10,612 nucleotides of DNA from Phoronis ovalis (GCA_028565635.1 JAOXYB010061768.1:1-10612), one strand, 5' to 3'; counted from the stretch's first letter, positions 1 to 8,881 are shown. Made by a program: numbers and translations. Notes: generated by a model from the letters alone, not told the origin.

Positions 1-99
1 TGTTGCAAGATTACTGCAAGTATTTTCCATAGACTTACCAGCAGTACTTGCTGTATACTTTCTGCAATTATATGCCAGAGGCTTAAAATTTTCATAAGG

Positions 100-300
100 G
101 AGATCACTACCAATATGGCCTACTGGAGGTCATGTTTGTTTCCCATATGGTACCTCAAAGTACATTTTTTCATGCAAAGGGGAAGCAGTGCCTGGATGAT
201 TTGAATGTGGATTTAAAACAGGCCATAGGTGGACTGGTGTAATATTAGGCTATGTGATATTTTAGAATAGCCTTGAAAAGTGATTCAATTAACTGCCGAT
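100..300 (+). repeat. decayed copy of the 330-bp repeat family (upstream copy 1)
   Basis: This is a diverged copy of the monomer that is well preserved after 8961. Matching blocks in order are: tggcctactggaggtcatgt (about 116-135, against atggccgactggtggccatgt), ggatgatttgaatgtggatt (193-212, against ggatgattcgaaggtggatt), caggccataggtgg (219-232), and the tail 'tattaggctatgtgatatttta...gccttgaaaag'. Small deletions and substitutions are numerous, so this is an old insertion. Confidence 0.7.
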
Positions 301-374
301 TCAAAAACTCAGGTTTTATTAGCTTTGTCAAAACTACTTTTTTGAAAACTGCCGCTGAGAGATCGTTTTAATTC

Positions 375-482
375 AAAAGATAAGTAGAGGTCATAATATA
401 GTTTGATTCTGATCTAGTTAATTTCTAAAATGGGCGACTGATCCCGAGATGTCTGCACGACAACAGCTTCAGTTTTTAGCAT
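375..482 (+). repeat. short decayed, internally deleted copy of the repeat family
   Basis: The block 'aagtagaggtcataatatag...gatctagttaatttctaaaatgggcgactg' lines up with the 'aaatacaggtcaaaatgcag...cgatcacattcaagatggccgactg' part of the monomer. It then jumps to 'cccgagatgtc...acgacaacagcttcagttttta', which resembles the truncated junction at 9420-9460. It is probably a subtype-B-like truncated unit. Confidence 0.5.
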
Positions 483-720
483 GCCAGGTAAACTTTATAT
501 TTGGTACATGGTTATACAGGTAAAAATACAGGTCATTATAAGTTAACCTGGATCTCTTCCAATTTGTCTGACTGGAGGCCATGTTTGTTCTTGAAATGGC
601 TCCTCCAAGTGCATCTTTCATGCAAAACTATGGAGCCATTCCTGGATGATTTGCAGGTGGGCAGGTGTAATACGCTACATGGCATTGTAGAATGACCTTT
701 AAAAGTGAGTCAACTGCTGA
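483..720 (+). repeat. decayed copy of the repeat family (upstream copy 2)
   Basis: The copy contains 'ctttatatttggtaca', 'atacaggtca', 'ctggatctcttccaatttgtctgactgg', 'aggccatgtttgttc', 'cctggatgatttgcaggtgg' and 'gaatgacctttaaaagt'. All occur in the same order as in the well-preserved monomers after 8961. The open frame from 501 to 695 is the same accidental frame that gives 'MADWWPCLYP...' in the younger copies, and is not evidence for a gene. Confidence 0.7.
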
Positions 721-794
721 TCCAAAAAATCTGACATACAGAGATCGCTTTCATTCAGAAGGGAAATATAGAAGCCAAATGGGTATGTATCGAT

Positions 795-826
795 AGTCCG
801 ACATCTCATTAGTCCGACATCTCATT
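795..826 (+). repeat. perfect 16-bp tandem duplication
   Basis: agtccgacatctcatt occurs twice with no gap (795-810 and 811-826). It lies inside the decayed repeat region and looks like a local slippage or short duplication. Confidence 0.9.
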
Positions 827-934
827 AAAAACTGGGTTAAACATCCATCCTATACTTTGACATTTTTTCTCAGTGAAGCTATATTTGGAGATATTATGTA
901 ACTTGAAAATTCTGATATGTGAGGCGATTATTTT

Positions 935-1022
935 AAGTCAGCGGGTAAATAGAGACCAAAGTGCAGGTCACATTTAATTCTGATTTGAATCACTTCCATT
1001 CTGGTCAACTAGTGGCTATATA
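935..1022 (+). repeat. decayed fragment of the repeat family (upstream copy 3)
   Basis: 'taaatagagaccaaagtgcaggtc' and 'ttctgatttgaatcacttccattctggtcaactagtggc' align with 'gtaagtacaggtcaaagcacaggt' and 'tttgacctcgattacttccaagatggccgactggtggc' of the younger monomer. The fragment then runs into unrelated intron sequence. Confidence 0.55.
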
Positions 1023-1447
1023 GTTTTATTCATGAGATATTAAGCTATGCGATGGATATCTGTTCACAAATCAGATCGACTTATTGTTTTGTACCTGAAA
1101 TCTTTTTTGGTTATGTTACAGCAAGGGTCTAGTGCAAAGCAGAAATTTTGAATTGTAACCATATTTAATTTTTTGCTATTTTGGAGACATGAAGTAATAT
1201 ATATCATTTTAAGTATAACTCTGACCATCAGGAATCCAAAGTATTTTGCTGTGTTATGCTGAGATGTTTTGATGCAAACTCCAATCAACTTGTGGCACAA
1301 CAGGTCCATATAGCAGGAGAATGGATAAATAGAAGTGTTTGATGAGAAATTCAAAGTTCATTGTATAACAAATTCATGAATGCATGTAGTATATTTCTTG
1401 AATTAAACATTGTTAGCAGCATTAATAAAAATGAGCTCCTCTTTCAG

Positions 1448-1586
1448 ATTGGTGAATACAGTTACGTTAGTGATCCGACAAACTTGCGTGTTGCCATGGC
1501 ATCGTATTACAATTTCCTTAGTGTTAGATCAGGATATAATGGTGACCCAATATTTTCAATACCATATGTAGATACCTTCAATGGAT
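1448..1586 (+). CDS. CACHD1: CACHD1-like exon a (start of first Cache module)
   Basis: The acceptor is ctcctctttcag, ending at 1447, and the donor is GTAAGT at 1587. The exon enters in phase 0 and ends one base into codon 47. It encodes IGEYSYVSDPTNLRVAMASY and continues to DPIFSIPYVDTFNG (residues 33-46). This is the N-terminal half of the Cache fold that follows the VWA domain in CACHD1 and alpha2delta proteins. The YYNFL stretch (20-24) is the typical helix-to-strand region, and 'DPIFSIPYVD' leads into the central sheet. The frame is open upstream of 1448 to 1361, but that part is read through intron. The strong polypyrimidine tract and the loss of family similarity at the boundary support the acceptor at 1448. 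Confidence 0.85.
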
Positions 1587-4500
1587 GTAAGTTCTAATAG
1601 GACCAATACTTTCTGAATTTCATGGGTTTTACTTAAACGAGCAAATTAGTGTAAAATAGGAATTGTTGTGAATGAAATGTTATTACTGTTTTTCAAAATA
1701 AACAAGTTCAATGCTTGGCATATTTTTCAGTCTCAACATTCTATAAGTTTGGAAAATGTAAATGAACTTTTACTAGACTAAGGGAAGAAATTATTGTTTT
1801 TATTCTGAAAATCAGTTTCTCATCTTCTCTCCATCTAAAGTGTCCTATTTTCTGTATATTCCTCATGTTTATACTGACCATTCTGCAATTTTTCTAGAAA
1901 ATGTTAAATCCAGTATATAGAAAAATCTTGTTTTAAAATGTAAGATGTGCAATTTTACTGGAAATAATAAATCATGATTGCTTTTTTGATCTTGTTTACC
2001 ACTCTGAGCCATCTCAATTCCCTAAAGGTGTTATTAAATTTCCAAATATTTAACCAAATTAAATTCAAAAAATATCTGCAGCTCTGGCTTAGAAATTTGT
2101 AGGTGCTTCAGGTAAATAGCTGGCACTTCAGGAAATGTTATAACCACAAATATATTAACTGAGTATTCTGCTTTTGACTGTTATCACTGCAATTTTTATT
2201 AGAATTCATATTTTTTTGTTATCTACTATATAATTATATGAACTATATAGCATGTCTTAAATCATCAGAAATTGGCTCTTCATTGAAAAGACTAATTAAT
2301 TTTTTGTGGATTAATTTGTATTTCGACTCATTAATAACATTTATTTAAATTTTTTCATTTTATAGTGCTTATAACCTCAGTAGTTCTACCAGTTTACCAC
2401 CAAGGGCAGTTGAAAGGTGTTACTGGCACGGATATTACCATTAGTGATTTACTTTCTGATGTCACATATTTTAAATCAGGTGAGCATACGTTATCAAGAA
2501 TATATGATGGTAGGTCAGGTTGTAGGTTGACTTATAACAGGGTCATGGAGCTACATGTAAGGGCTAGTTCAAAATCCATTTGTGTTTATTTAGATTACTA
2601 CATTATTTTGCTATTAAAATGTGCATTTAATTGCATGTGTCATTGTTTCTTCCCGGGTATACGATATTGCATAATCCCGAGTGCATATTATATACAATTT
2701 AAGGGAATATAAAGCAAATGCTCAGTGGCGCAATGAATATAATCTGTATAACTAATGATCGTAATATTACATTATATACATATTTTTATATTAGGCGAAT
2801 TTTCGTATGCTTTTATGATTGATGGAAGTGGTCGCACCTTAATGCATCCTTTGCTACCACGACCTTATGAAGTCAATGAACCACCAATATTTATCGATAT
2901 TGATAATTTAGAGCCTGCAGCTTCAGTTGCTTTAGAAGCAATGAAAAGGTAAAGTACATTGTAATTATATTACCAATAATATCATATAATCTAGCTGTTA
3001 CTTTTGATGTAAACTAGATCACTATCTAACAATAGTTTTATTTCCCATTGCTTTCAGTTCACTAAAGTATGATGTGAAACATATGTAATAGTTTTTACCC
3101 AAAAAGGCCACCTTATTCTATGATTACATATTAATGTGTGATATAGGAAAAAGTAAAATTTCATAATGTTCCAGTTACAGTCCCATAAATTTCCACCAAA
3201 TGGTTTTCAATCAAACCACAGCAAAAAAGCCATTGGCCAGTACAAAATGTTTTTTATCTTGATTTGTGAAGGATAAAATTTTCATTGGAATGTCAGCTGA
3301 ATATATTAAACACTTTGTGAGATAGATATCTGGGGAGTCAATAATTAAATGCTCAAATTGATTGCATGTTTTGCTGACTGTTAGACACTAAATTAGCATT
3401 AAACCCGTCCTTTACAGCATTCTTCTTCACAGACTACAGCAGCCACAATTGGCACTTAAATAGTCTATTTTTGACAAGGGTTGGATAAGGGATCTCAATT
3501 CACAAAATGAGTTCTTATACACATCGATAACCAAAAATGTATTCAACAAAAATGCACATATACGCTTTCAACGCACGCTATTCAATACAACCTTTTCTGA
3601 CAGCTATAAATTTATGCCAAGTTATGAAAAGTTAAATGAAAACATATAACAAAGTAAAGTTATACATTTTTGGAACTTATGCATGCAAAAAAAAGTAATT
3701 AAATGATATATTTTTTATAAAAACTAGTTAATTTGGTTACCATGGCAATGATTAACTTAAAGTTGAAATACAAAATTTTAAAAAAAGTTAGCAGTTAGAA
3801 AGAAAATTCAATTTTACACTTGTCTGTAAATTTTTTGTGTCGATACAATGATTTTTTTAGAGAGTACTGTCTACCAATTAAAAGTTGCCTTGTAACACGG
3901 TTTGATACCAATATAGGCCGTGATCAGCATGATATACGTATTGAATTTTAATACAAATACAGCAGTTAATTCTAATGACTCTTGAAACCATTTTCCAGAG
4001 GAGAAAGAGGAAATCAGACTCTGACATCAAGGCGAAGCTTGTCAAGAGGAAATAGCAAATATGAAGGAGTTAACTCTTATTCTCTTCTGTCCCACTACTC
4101 CTTCTCTCCGGTAAGATGTAATTGAGTATAAATATGTAATACATGCAAAATTTATGATCTGTAAGTGTTCAAAGTCTGTTAATGTCTTGAGATACACTGA
4201 GAGGTGTATGTATTTTTCAACTCCTGTTTTTACAATCAAAATGACGAGATAAACATATAAGTTAATATATCTTTGTCATTTTAACTCATAAAGGTCGAAT
4301 GAAGAGTATGCTCGCTCATTGTTATGTTATATAAAATACATCTTCGCAATGCCAAGGAAATATTTTAACAATGCCATCAAATATATACCTTGGCAAATTT
4401 GGTACCATAATCTTGTATTTGACTATATATATAGTGCCCCAATGACGAACTGGAAAAGTGGGTCAGGACCTGGGCTAGAAATAGCCAATCAAATCGATCG

Positions 4501-7144
4501 TTACAAAGGCAGAAGTGTAAGAATGGAACACTGATGATGAGATTGACAATGGGACAATTCGTTTTGGTTAAAATGTCTTTAAAATAGGCTAATAATTTGT
4601 TACTATGTGATTCAATCAAGGCTTGACCTAGGATGTCGTTTTCTGACATTTGTGATTCAGTAGCCTATTCAAAGTTCGTAACAATCACCATTATTTTTAA
4701 GGCATATGCATTTGGATATTTCCTAATAATTTTGGCTGTTCATAAAGTCCTTCTTGTAGGTATAAATGCGCATTGTCCAAATATTGTCTTACTCTTTCAA
4801 ACGGTTTCAATCACCACCTCTATTATAACTAAAAAAAAATTCGTACTTGGGACTGTTCAATCTCACATATGGAGTGTGTAGTTTTGTCACAGATTGAAAA
4901 TGTCCTTTGGAATTTGTTTCCTGTTGCATTTGTTGAGCTATTTATTTAGAATTAATTGATATTAAAGTGATGATATGATTGCTATGACAAATTAAAAAGG
5001 CTGCATATCTGTGATGATATATCTGTGATAATACCAGGGGATAATAGGGTTGAACTCAAATAAAACACCCCTGTCAATGTGATTACATAATTTAGATCTA
5101 GTGTTCACTATCAAATTAAGTGAGGGATAGTTATCAAAATTGATGCAGTATTTTTTTTAATGCTTAAGAAAGATAATTATGTTCAATAGAAATATAAAAA
5201 CATTGCAGCTATGTATGCTTTGTTGCCTTGTTTATTGACTACAGAATATATATTGTAAGAATAGATATGTAAAAACCACCAAACTGCAACGAACACCAAC
5301 CTTTGTGGAGAGCTTAATATTTTACTCGCTATATTGCGTGGTTTAAATCAAGTGTTTATTTGTACATGTCAGTAGAATATTTCATGCAAATTAGTGTAAT
5401 ATTTTAATGTTAATGCTTGAATAATGATATATATACATTAAAACGTCATCGTCCTTTATTTTAATTAGTTAAAAGATAATGAATCACCAAGTCACATGGT
5501 TTGAATTTGATCACGTGAATTAAAAAGCAATTTTGGATAAAAAATGTGTTTTTTTTAAATTTGATTTTAAAAAATTGTCAATTTTCCCTCCACATACAAA
5601 ATTGCCTTAAACCTTTGTCTGGCTATATTCTTGTGGGATTTGATGTGATATGGTTGAGTGAAAATGCAAAAGTGGAAATAATCAAGCGAGGTAAAAACGT
5701 CAACTGTACAACAAGTGTATAAATTACATGTTTTTTTGTAACAAAGTTTTGTATAATAAATTAGCTTTCCCACTCATTTTTATTTCAGATTAGCGGAACT
5801 AATTTTTCAGTGTGTGTGGTCATTGCTGATTCTGATTGCCTATCACAACTCCCCAATAACTTACAACTAGATGATTCCAAAAAATTTATTTATCACAATC
5901 TAACACTAGCAAGCAACTCTGAAAGTGCATGCAAGTTTTTCAAAAGATACGCTTCAAAAGGTATGTCCATTTGGTCATTTTGTATTGTTGATTTTTTTAC
6001 ATTAAATTAATACATTCAAGTAATATCTATAAGCTTGGAATGTTTAACGTTTAATGTCATGCTAAAAATTTAATTTTTCGAAAATAATTGACTGTCCACT
6101 TGTTAACTAATCCAGTTTCAAATTATCTGATAAAAGCATTAAAAATTATATTATATGAACATTGAAAGTTTGTTCCTTGGTTAAATGTACAATTTACGAT
6201 TCCACGTAATACATGTATGCATCACCTTTGTTTTGCAGAAGGGGCATGTGTAAAATTTAGCCCATTTGCATTCAAGAAGCCATATACATATTTTGATGAT
6301 ATAGAAACTCAGGCTGATGTTGATGGTTATGAGCAGTATCTGAAAGGTGGAAGCAACAACCCTGGATTTCAGGTGTGTAATTAGTATTCAGATCAAAATA
6401 ATTTTAAAGTAGAACAATTTTAGTCATAATTGACGTTGTCATTAGTTATTGCAATCTTAAGTGCACGTGGCTTCATTGCAACAAGTAGTTTTTGGATAGT
6501 TATCAATTGAAACTACAAAAAAATGGTTCAGTTCTGCAAATTGATTCTTACTTGCTACATAATCGTAGTTAGGTGCATAATGACTTGCATTTTCTTTGTT
6601 CACTAATTACTATTATTTTAAACATTCAGAGGTACTCTCCCGGAGATATCACCCTGAATCAAAGACAGGGAGGTTCTGCTGGAAAGGGTCCATTTTTTGG
6701 GTCTTATAGGTACCTCTACTGTCAGCATTTTGCAATTTCTATGAATTGAATCATTTTAAATATTAAATATCAGACTGTAAACATGAGCAATATTATTTTT
6801 AGGCTTGTAATCTAAAAATATACTATAACTTCAAACAACTAATTTACAAGCACTTGTCTCAATCTTAATGAGAATTACCTGCATCTAGCTGTTTTAAGTT
6901 TGAAAAGTGTTTTAAAAAATTACTCTCCATGTAACTGTCCTGTAAAATGTCTATTTATTTTGCAGCCAAGTGTGCGACCTTCTGTAAGCATGTCAGCAGC
7001 AGCACCAGAGTACTGGTTACAGGATAGCCATAGTAACATAACTCAGTTTGTCATTTGGAGGTATTTTGGTACAATTGAAGGTGTGCTGCAATTATATCCT
7101 GCTACCACTTTGGCTAAGACATACGATCATACTATACGACCTTG
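1448..7144 (+). CDS. CACHD1: CACHD1-like VWA/Cache transmembrane protein, internal part, 7 exons
   Basis: This is the internal part of a CACHD1 orthologue, a single-pass surface glycoprotein related to calcium-channel alpha2delta subunits. In vertebrates CACHD1 is reported to modulate voltage-gated calcium channels and to bind Wnt co-receptors. The coding exons are 1448-1586, 2366-2479, 2795-2948, 3999-4110, 5789-5960, 6239-6372 and 6966-7144. Their phases fit throughout and give 334 complete codons plus two bases, with no stop. Visible landmarks are GVTGTD (model residues 64-69, end of first Cache), SYAFMIDGSGRTLMHP (88-103), TNFSVCVV (177-184) and WRYFGTIEGV...YDHTIRPW (306-335, start of second Cache). 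Four N-glycosylation sequons (N141, N178, N210, N299) fit an extracellular region. The VWA domain and signal peptide should lie upstream; the rest of Cache 2 and the membrane anchor lie downstream. An alpha2delta subunit is the alternative. I prefer CACHD1 because of the 'FMIDGSGRTLMHP' and 'NPGFQPSV' context, from memory of the family. Confidence 0.88.
1587..2365 (+). other. intron 1 of CACHD1-like gene (779 bp)
   Basis: The intron begins GTAAGT and ends TTTTATAG, between phase-1 exon ends. It is AT-rich throughout. I see no repeat-family copy, RNA gene or credible ORF in it. Confidence 0.8.
2366..2479 (+). CDS. CACHD1: CACHD1-like exon b (Cache core strands)
   Basis: The acceptor is ttttatag ending at 2365 and the donor is cag|GTGAGC at 2480. 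The phase is 1 on entry and 1 on exit. The exon encodes residues 47-84: LLITSVVLPVYHQGQLKGVT, then GTDITISDLLSDVTYFKS. 'PVYHQGQLKGVTGTDI' is the two-strand hairpin of the Cache core. The G-V-x-G-x-D pattern is conserved across CACHD1, alpha2delta and bacterial dCache sensors. The open frame continues past the donor to about 2712, but similarity stops at the donor and resumes in the next exon, so the extension is intronic. Confidence 0.88.
2480..2794 (+). other. intron 2 of CACHD1-like gene (315 bp)
   Basis: The intron begins GTGAGC and ends with ATTAG after a T/A-rich tract. Its first 233 bases happen to be open in the frame of the preceding exon, so read-through would add an unrelated tail before a stop near 2710. 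I see no other feature. Confidence 0.8.
2795..2948 (+). CDS. CACHD1: CACHD1-like exon c (FMIDGSGRTLMHP motif)
   Basis: The acceptor is ttatattag ending at 2794 and the donor is aaag|GTAAAG at 2949. Phase is 1 on entry and 2 on exit. The exon encodes the end of G85 through K135. EFSYAFMIDGSGRTLMHP (86-103) is the strongest family signature in the window. It is the Cache ligand-side strand in which a bound small molecule would be contacted in bacterial dCache relatives; ligand binding in this protein is inference. The following PRPYEVNEPPIFIDIDNLEP (106-125) is an acidic loop of the type seen after this motif in CACHD1. Confidence 0.9.
2949..3998 (+). other. intron 3 of CACHD1-like gene (1,050 bp)
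   Basis: The intron begins GTAAAG and ends TTTTCCAG. It is AT-rich with several A runs (for example around 3686-3693 and 3779-3786). I found no exon-like block, RNA gene or clear repeat copy. Confidence 0.78.
3999..4110 (+). CDS. CACHD1: CACHD1-like exon d (basic, Ser-rich linker between Cache parts)
   Basis: The acceptor is attttccag ending at 3998 and the donor is ctccg|GTAAGA at 4111. Phase is 2 on entry and 0 on exit. The exon encodes residues 136-173, beginning RGERGNQTLTSRRSLSRGNS and ending VNSYSLLSHYSFSP. N141-Q-T is an N-glycosylation sequon. The middle is rich in Arg, Ser and Gly and is the least conserved part of the model. The support comes from perfect phase agreement on both sides and from the tyrosine-rich end, which runs into 'ISGTNFSVCVV' of the next exon, as expected for the strand pair in this family. 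Confidence 0.78.
4111..5788 (+). other. intron 4 of CACHD1-like gene (1,678 bp)
   Basis: The intron begins GTAAGATG and ends TTTATTTCAG. It is the longest complete intron in the window. It contains short overlapping ORFs on both strands (about 4319-4881) without recognisable similarity, an 11-bp direct repeat at 5005-5015 and 5019-5029, and the palindrome TCACGTGA at 5511-5518. Nothing else stands out. Confidence 0.78.
5789..5960 (+). CDS. CACHD1: CACHD1-like exon e (TNFSVCVV strand and Cys-containing spacer)
   Basis: The acceptor is atttcag ending at 5788 and the donor is aaaag|GTATGT at 5961. Phase is 0 on entry and 1 on exit. The exon encodes residues 174-230. ISGTNFSVCVVIADSD (174-189) is the final strand of the first Cache module, a conserved 'x-x-T-N-F-S-x-C-x-V' pattern in CACHD1. 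N178-F-S and N210-L-T are sequons. Cysteines 182, 190 and 221 are candidates for disulfides in this extracellular stretch. After residue 190 the sequence is a less conserved spacer toward the second Cache module. Confidence 0.88.
5961..6238 (+). other. intron 5 of CACHD1-like gene (278 bp)
   Basis: The intron begins GTATGT and ends with a good polypyrimidine tract and TTTTGCAG. It is AT-rich, with no other feature seen. Confidence 0.8.
6239..6372 (+). CDS. CACHD1: CACHD1-like exon f (inter-Cache linker)
   Basis: The acceptor is ttttgcag ending at 6238 and the donor is cag|GTGTGT at 6373. Phase is 1 on entry and 0 on exit. The exon encodes residues 231-275: EGACVKFSPFAFKKPYTYFD, then a polar helix-like stretch (DIETQADVDGYEQYLKGG) and SNNPGFQ. 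The 'F-x-P-x-A-F...Y' block followed by a helix and 'NPGF' is the linker seen before the second Cache module in CACHD1. C234 may pair with one of the cysteines in the preceding exon; that is inference. The exon joins in phase 0 to 'PSVRPSV' at 6966. Confidence 0.86.
6373..6965 (+). other. intron 6 of CACHD1-like gene (593 bp), with an exon-like block
   Basis: The intron begins GTGTGT and ends TTATTTTGCAG. Skipping everything between gives the expected join NPGFQ-PSVRPSV. Inside it, 6630-6709 is an open block bounded by a good acceptor and a weak donor, with visibly higher G+C than its surroundings; it is described separately. Confidence 0.8.
6630..6709 (+). other. possible alternative (frame-breaking) exon in intron 6
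   Basis: This 80-bp block follows aacattcag and ends at tatag|GTACCT. By hand count 38 of 80 bases are G or C, clearly more than the AT-rich intron around it. Entered in phase 0 from the preceding exon it reads RYSPGDITLNQRQGGSAGKG and then PFFGSY. Its length is not a multiple of three: splicing on to 6966 gives a stop within about eight codons, and reading past the donor gives a stop near 6750. If used, it would yield a decay-targeted transcript or a truncated ectodomain without the second Cache and anchor. The donor is weak, and a transposon scrap is an equally good explanation. Confidence 0.3.
6966..7144 (+). CDS. CACHD1: CACHD1-like exon g (start of second Cache module)
   Basis: The acceptor is ttattttgcag ending at 6965 and the donor is cttg|GTGAGT at 7145. 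Phase is 0 on entry and 2 on exit, splitting the final Trp codon. The exon encodes residues 276-335, starting PSVRPSVSMSAAAPEYWLQD. N299-I-T is a sequon. From 303 it reads FVIWRYFGTIEGVLQLYPAT and ends YDHTIRPW (328-335). This is the hallmark of the second Cache module in CACHD1 and alpha2delta proteins, where W-R-x-F-G-x-x-x-G-V and Y-D-x-x-x-R-P-W-Y are conserved. The next residue should be Tyr, in an exon I cannot find before the window ends. Confidence 0.92.
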
Positions 7145-8881
7145 GTGAGTCAGTGAGGTGTATATACATATATTTAATAACTCATAACTTTTAAACAAAT
7201 CAAAATTTTATAAATTTGAGACAAAATTTTGTAGATCTTCATATAATGATAATTCTTGCCAAGTTTCAGCTTTGTAGGTGCAAGGGTTTCTGCCTTACAT
7301 TTTTTTGAAAATTAAAATTCGAAAAACACAATTCTTACATAAAATGGCCGCCTTTCAGATTGTGAGAATTATTTTCGACTTTTTTCCTTTGAATTCATCA
7401 ACATTAAAGTATAACCTTTGCACATTGTACACTTTACATGTCTACCTCTTCATTTTGTGAAAAGTAACAAAGAATGTTGTAATCAAATAACAATATTTTG
7501 TTGTATCTCGAGTCCTTAAATCATTGTGGGCACATTGATATCTATAAAAGCAATTCATTCTCTACATATCTTTTGAAAAAAGTCAAATTTGGATAGACCA
7601 TTTGCTTGCATTTGAGGGCACCACCATCAGACCCTTTCTATACCAGCATCATTCAGTTGAATACAATTTCTGGTCTTTAAAACAAGATTTTAGAAACTAC
7701 ATTAAATAGTGAAATTTAAACAAAGAAAAATGTTAATTAATAAGTAATTGTTTATCTATTAAAATGCTAATATAAATTACAGAAAGGGTCACTATGCGAA
7801 GGAAGTGAAGAATGTAGCATTTTATGAATTACTTACATGGACTAGTTAGTGCACAGAGAATGTCATTGTTCATTCCCAAAATGTGACATGCTGGGAAGGT
7901 TTGGGTCCACCATTGGCGGCCCCGCCAAAGTGCATGCATATCATCTATTGCAGTAACTGATTTGGTTTATTTATTGTTTTGTACATTATTAACAAATGCT
8001 GTTGGCATTACATTATAAATGCTTCATGAGAATCTGCATGGTTTCCTAGTACATAGCAAATATTTAACTAAGGTGGGAATTAGTTCCATTTGGCCCAAAG
8101 CTTTTCACACATTACACTTTCAATAAAATTTTACCAAGTAAGATATGAAAACATAGATTAAACAGAAATGCTTAAAAGATTTTGAACATATGTAACTGAA
8201 ACTTTATAAAGCTGTAAATAAATGTCATTTTCTCTATATGGTTGCTATGTTGAAACACAAACTTCAAAAGAATTATTAATCACTAGTCTACAGAGTTGAA
8301 ACTTTGGATAAATAATCTTTATATATTACAAAATACTTGATGACCCATTTTTTATTATTTCTGGTGCAGAAACTTCAAAAATTTATATTGTTTGATGTAG
8401 CAAAATTATAAAAATCTGAGATACAATGGCATAGCTACATTTGTAACAATATTTGTACAAATATTCAATAAAATATGTAGGATAATGGTTTATATATATA
8501 TATTTCTTCAATTTTGCATTTTACTTATTAAACACAAAATTGTGTCAAAGCAGGTCACATGATCTGTTTACAGGAATTGGAATTGCACATTACTAAGTTT
8601 ATTTTGGATGCTTTTAAAATATTGCTCCTATTTGCCTTATCATTTCCTAACTGTCCAGAATTTAATTTGTGGTAAGTATGAAGTGATAAACAAGTTCTGT
8701 AAATTAAATTAGTAACAGCAGTTTCCAACCTCTTGCAATATTGCATTGATCAGTATTGAAAAGGCATATATAGTTGGCATCCATTAGATAGGCATTAATT
8801 GCCATTCAAGTCTCTACTGCAAAAGCCAAATATAGTGCAGAGAACATATTTTAATTAAAATTAGCATTTTTCTCCTCTTTT
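7145..8881 (+). other. start of long 3' intron, no coding exon seen
   Basis: The intron begins with a strong donor, GTGAGT at 7145. No acceptor downstream opens a frame continuing 'RPW-Y' in the required phase. The stretch is AT-rich. It holds a 10-bp inverted repeat (gaccctttct at 7630-7639 and agaaagggtc at 7781-7790), a short GC-rich palindrome at 7913-7928, and a TA run near 8493-8502. The ORFs at 7278-7460 (+) and 8555-8746 (-) have no recognisable similarity. Confidence 0.7.
7630..7790. repeat. candidate short inverted-repeat element (weak)
   Basis: gaccctttct (7630-7639) and agaaagggtc (7781-7790) are exact reverse complements 141 bp apart, and similarity extends loosely a few bases outward. 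I see no target-site duplication, so this may be chance or a very small decayed inverted-repeat element. Confidence 0.25.

Larger units (their letters stand above)
1..1447 (+). other. upstream intron sequence (5' exon not in window)
   Basis: No coding exon of the CACHD1-like gene is visible before 1448, although the protein should continue N-terminally into the VWA domain. About 100-1020 is occupied by decayed copies of the dispersed repeat. From 1023 to 1447 it is plain AT-rich intron ending in the acceptor ctcctctttcag. Confidence 0.7.

Noticed and set aside
1064-1354. 96-codon ORF on the minus strand in the upstream intron
   Set aside because: Low-complexity translation of AT-rich sequence with no family similarity and no splice or promoter context.
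4319-4881. Overlapping ORFs on both strands in intron 4
   Set aside because: They are short, of biased AT-rich composition, without recognisable motifs, and lie within a phase-consistent intron.
6900-7148. ORF with its own Met upstream of exon g
   Set aside because: The Met and the next ~20 codons are intron read-through ahead of a clear TTTTGCAG acceptor. The real exon starts at 6966.
7781-7849. Possible next CACHD1 exon after acceptor 'attacag' at 7782 or 'aaag' at 7786
   Set aside because: The first choice turns the split Trp codon into TGA. The second reads W-V-T-M-R-R-K then a stop. Neither gives the expected Tyr after RPW.
8493-8502. TA dinucleotide run as a microsatellite
   Set aside because: Too short to be notable in this AT-rich sequence.
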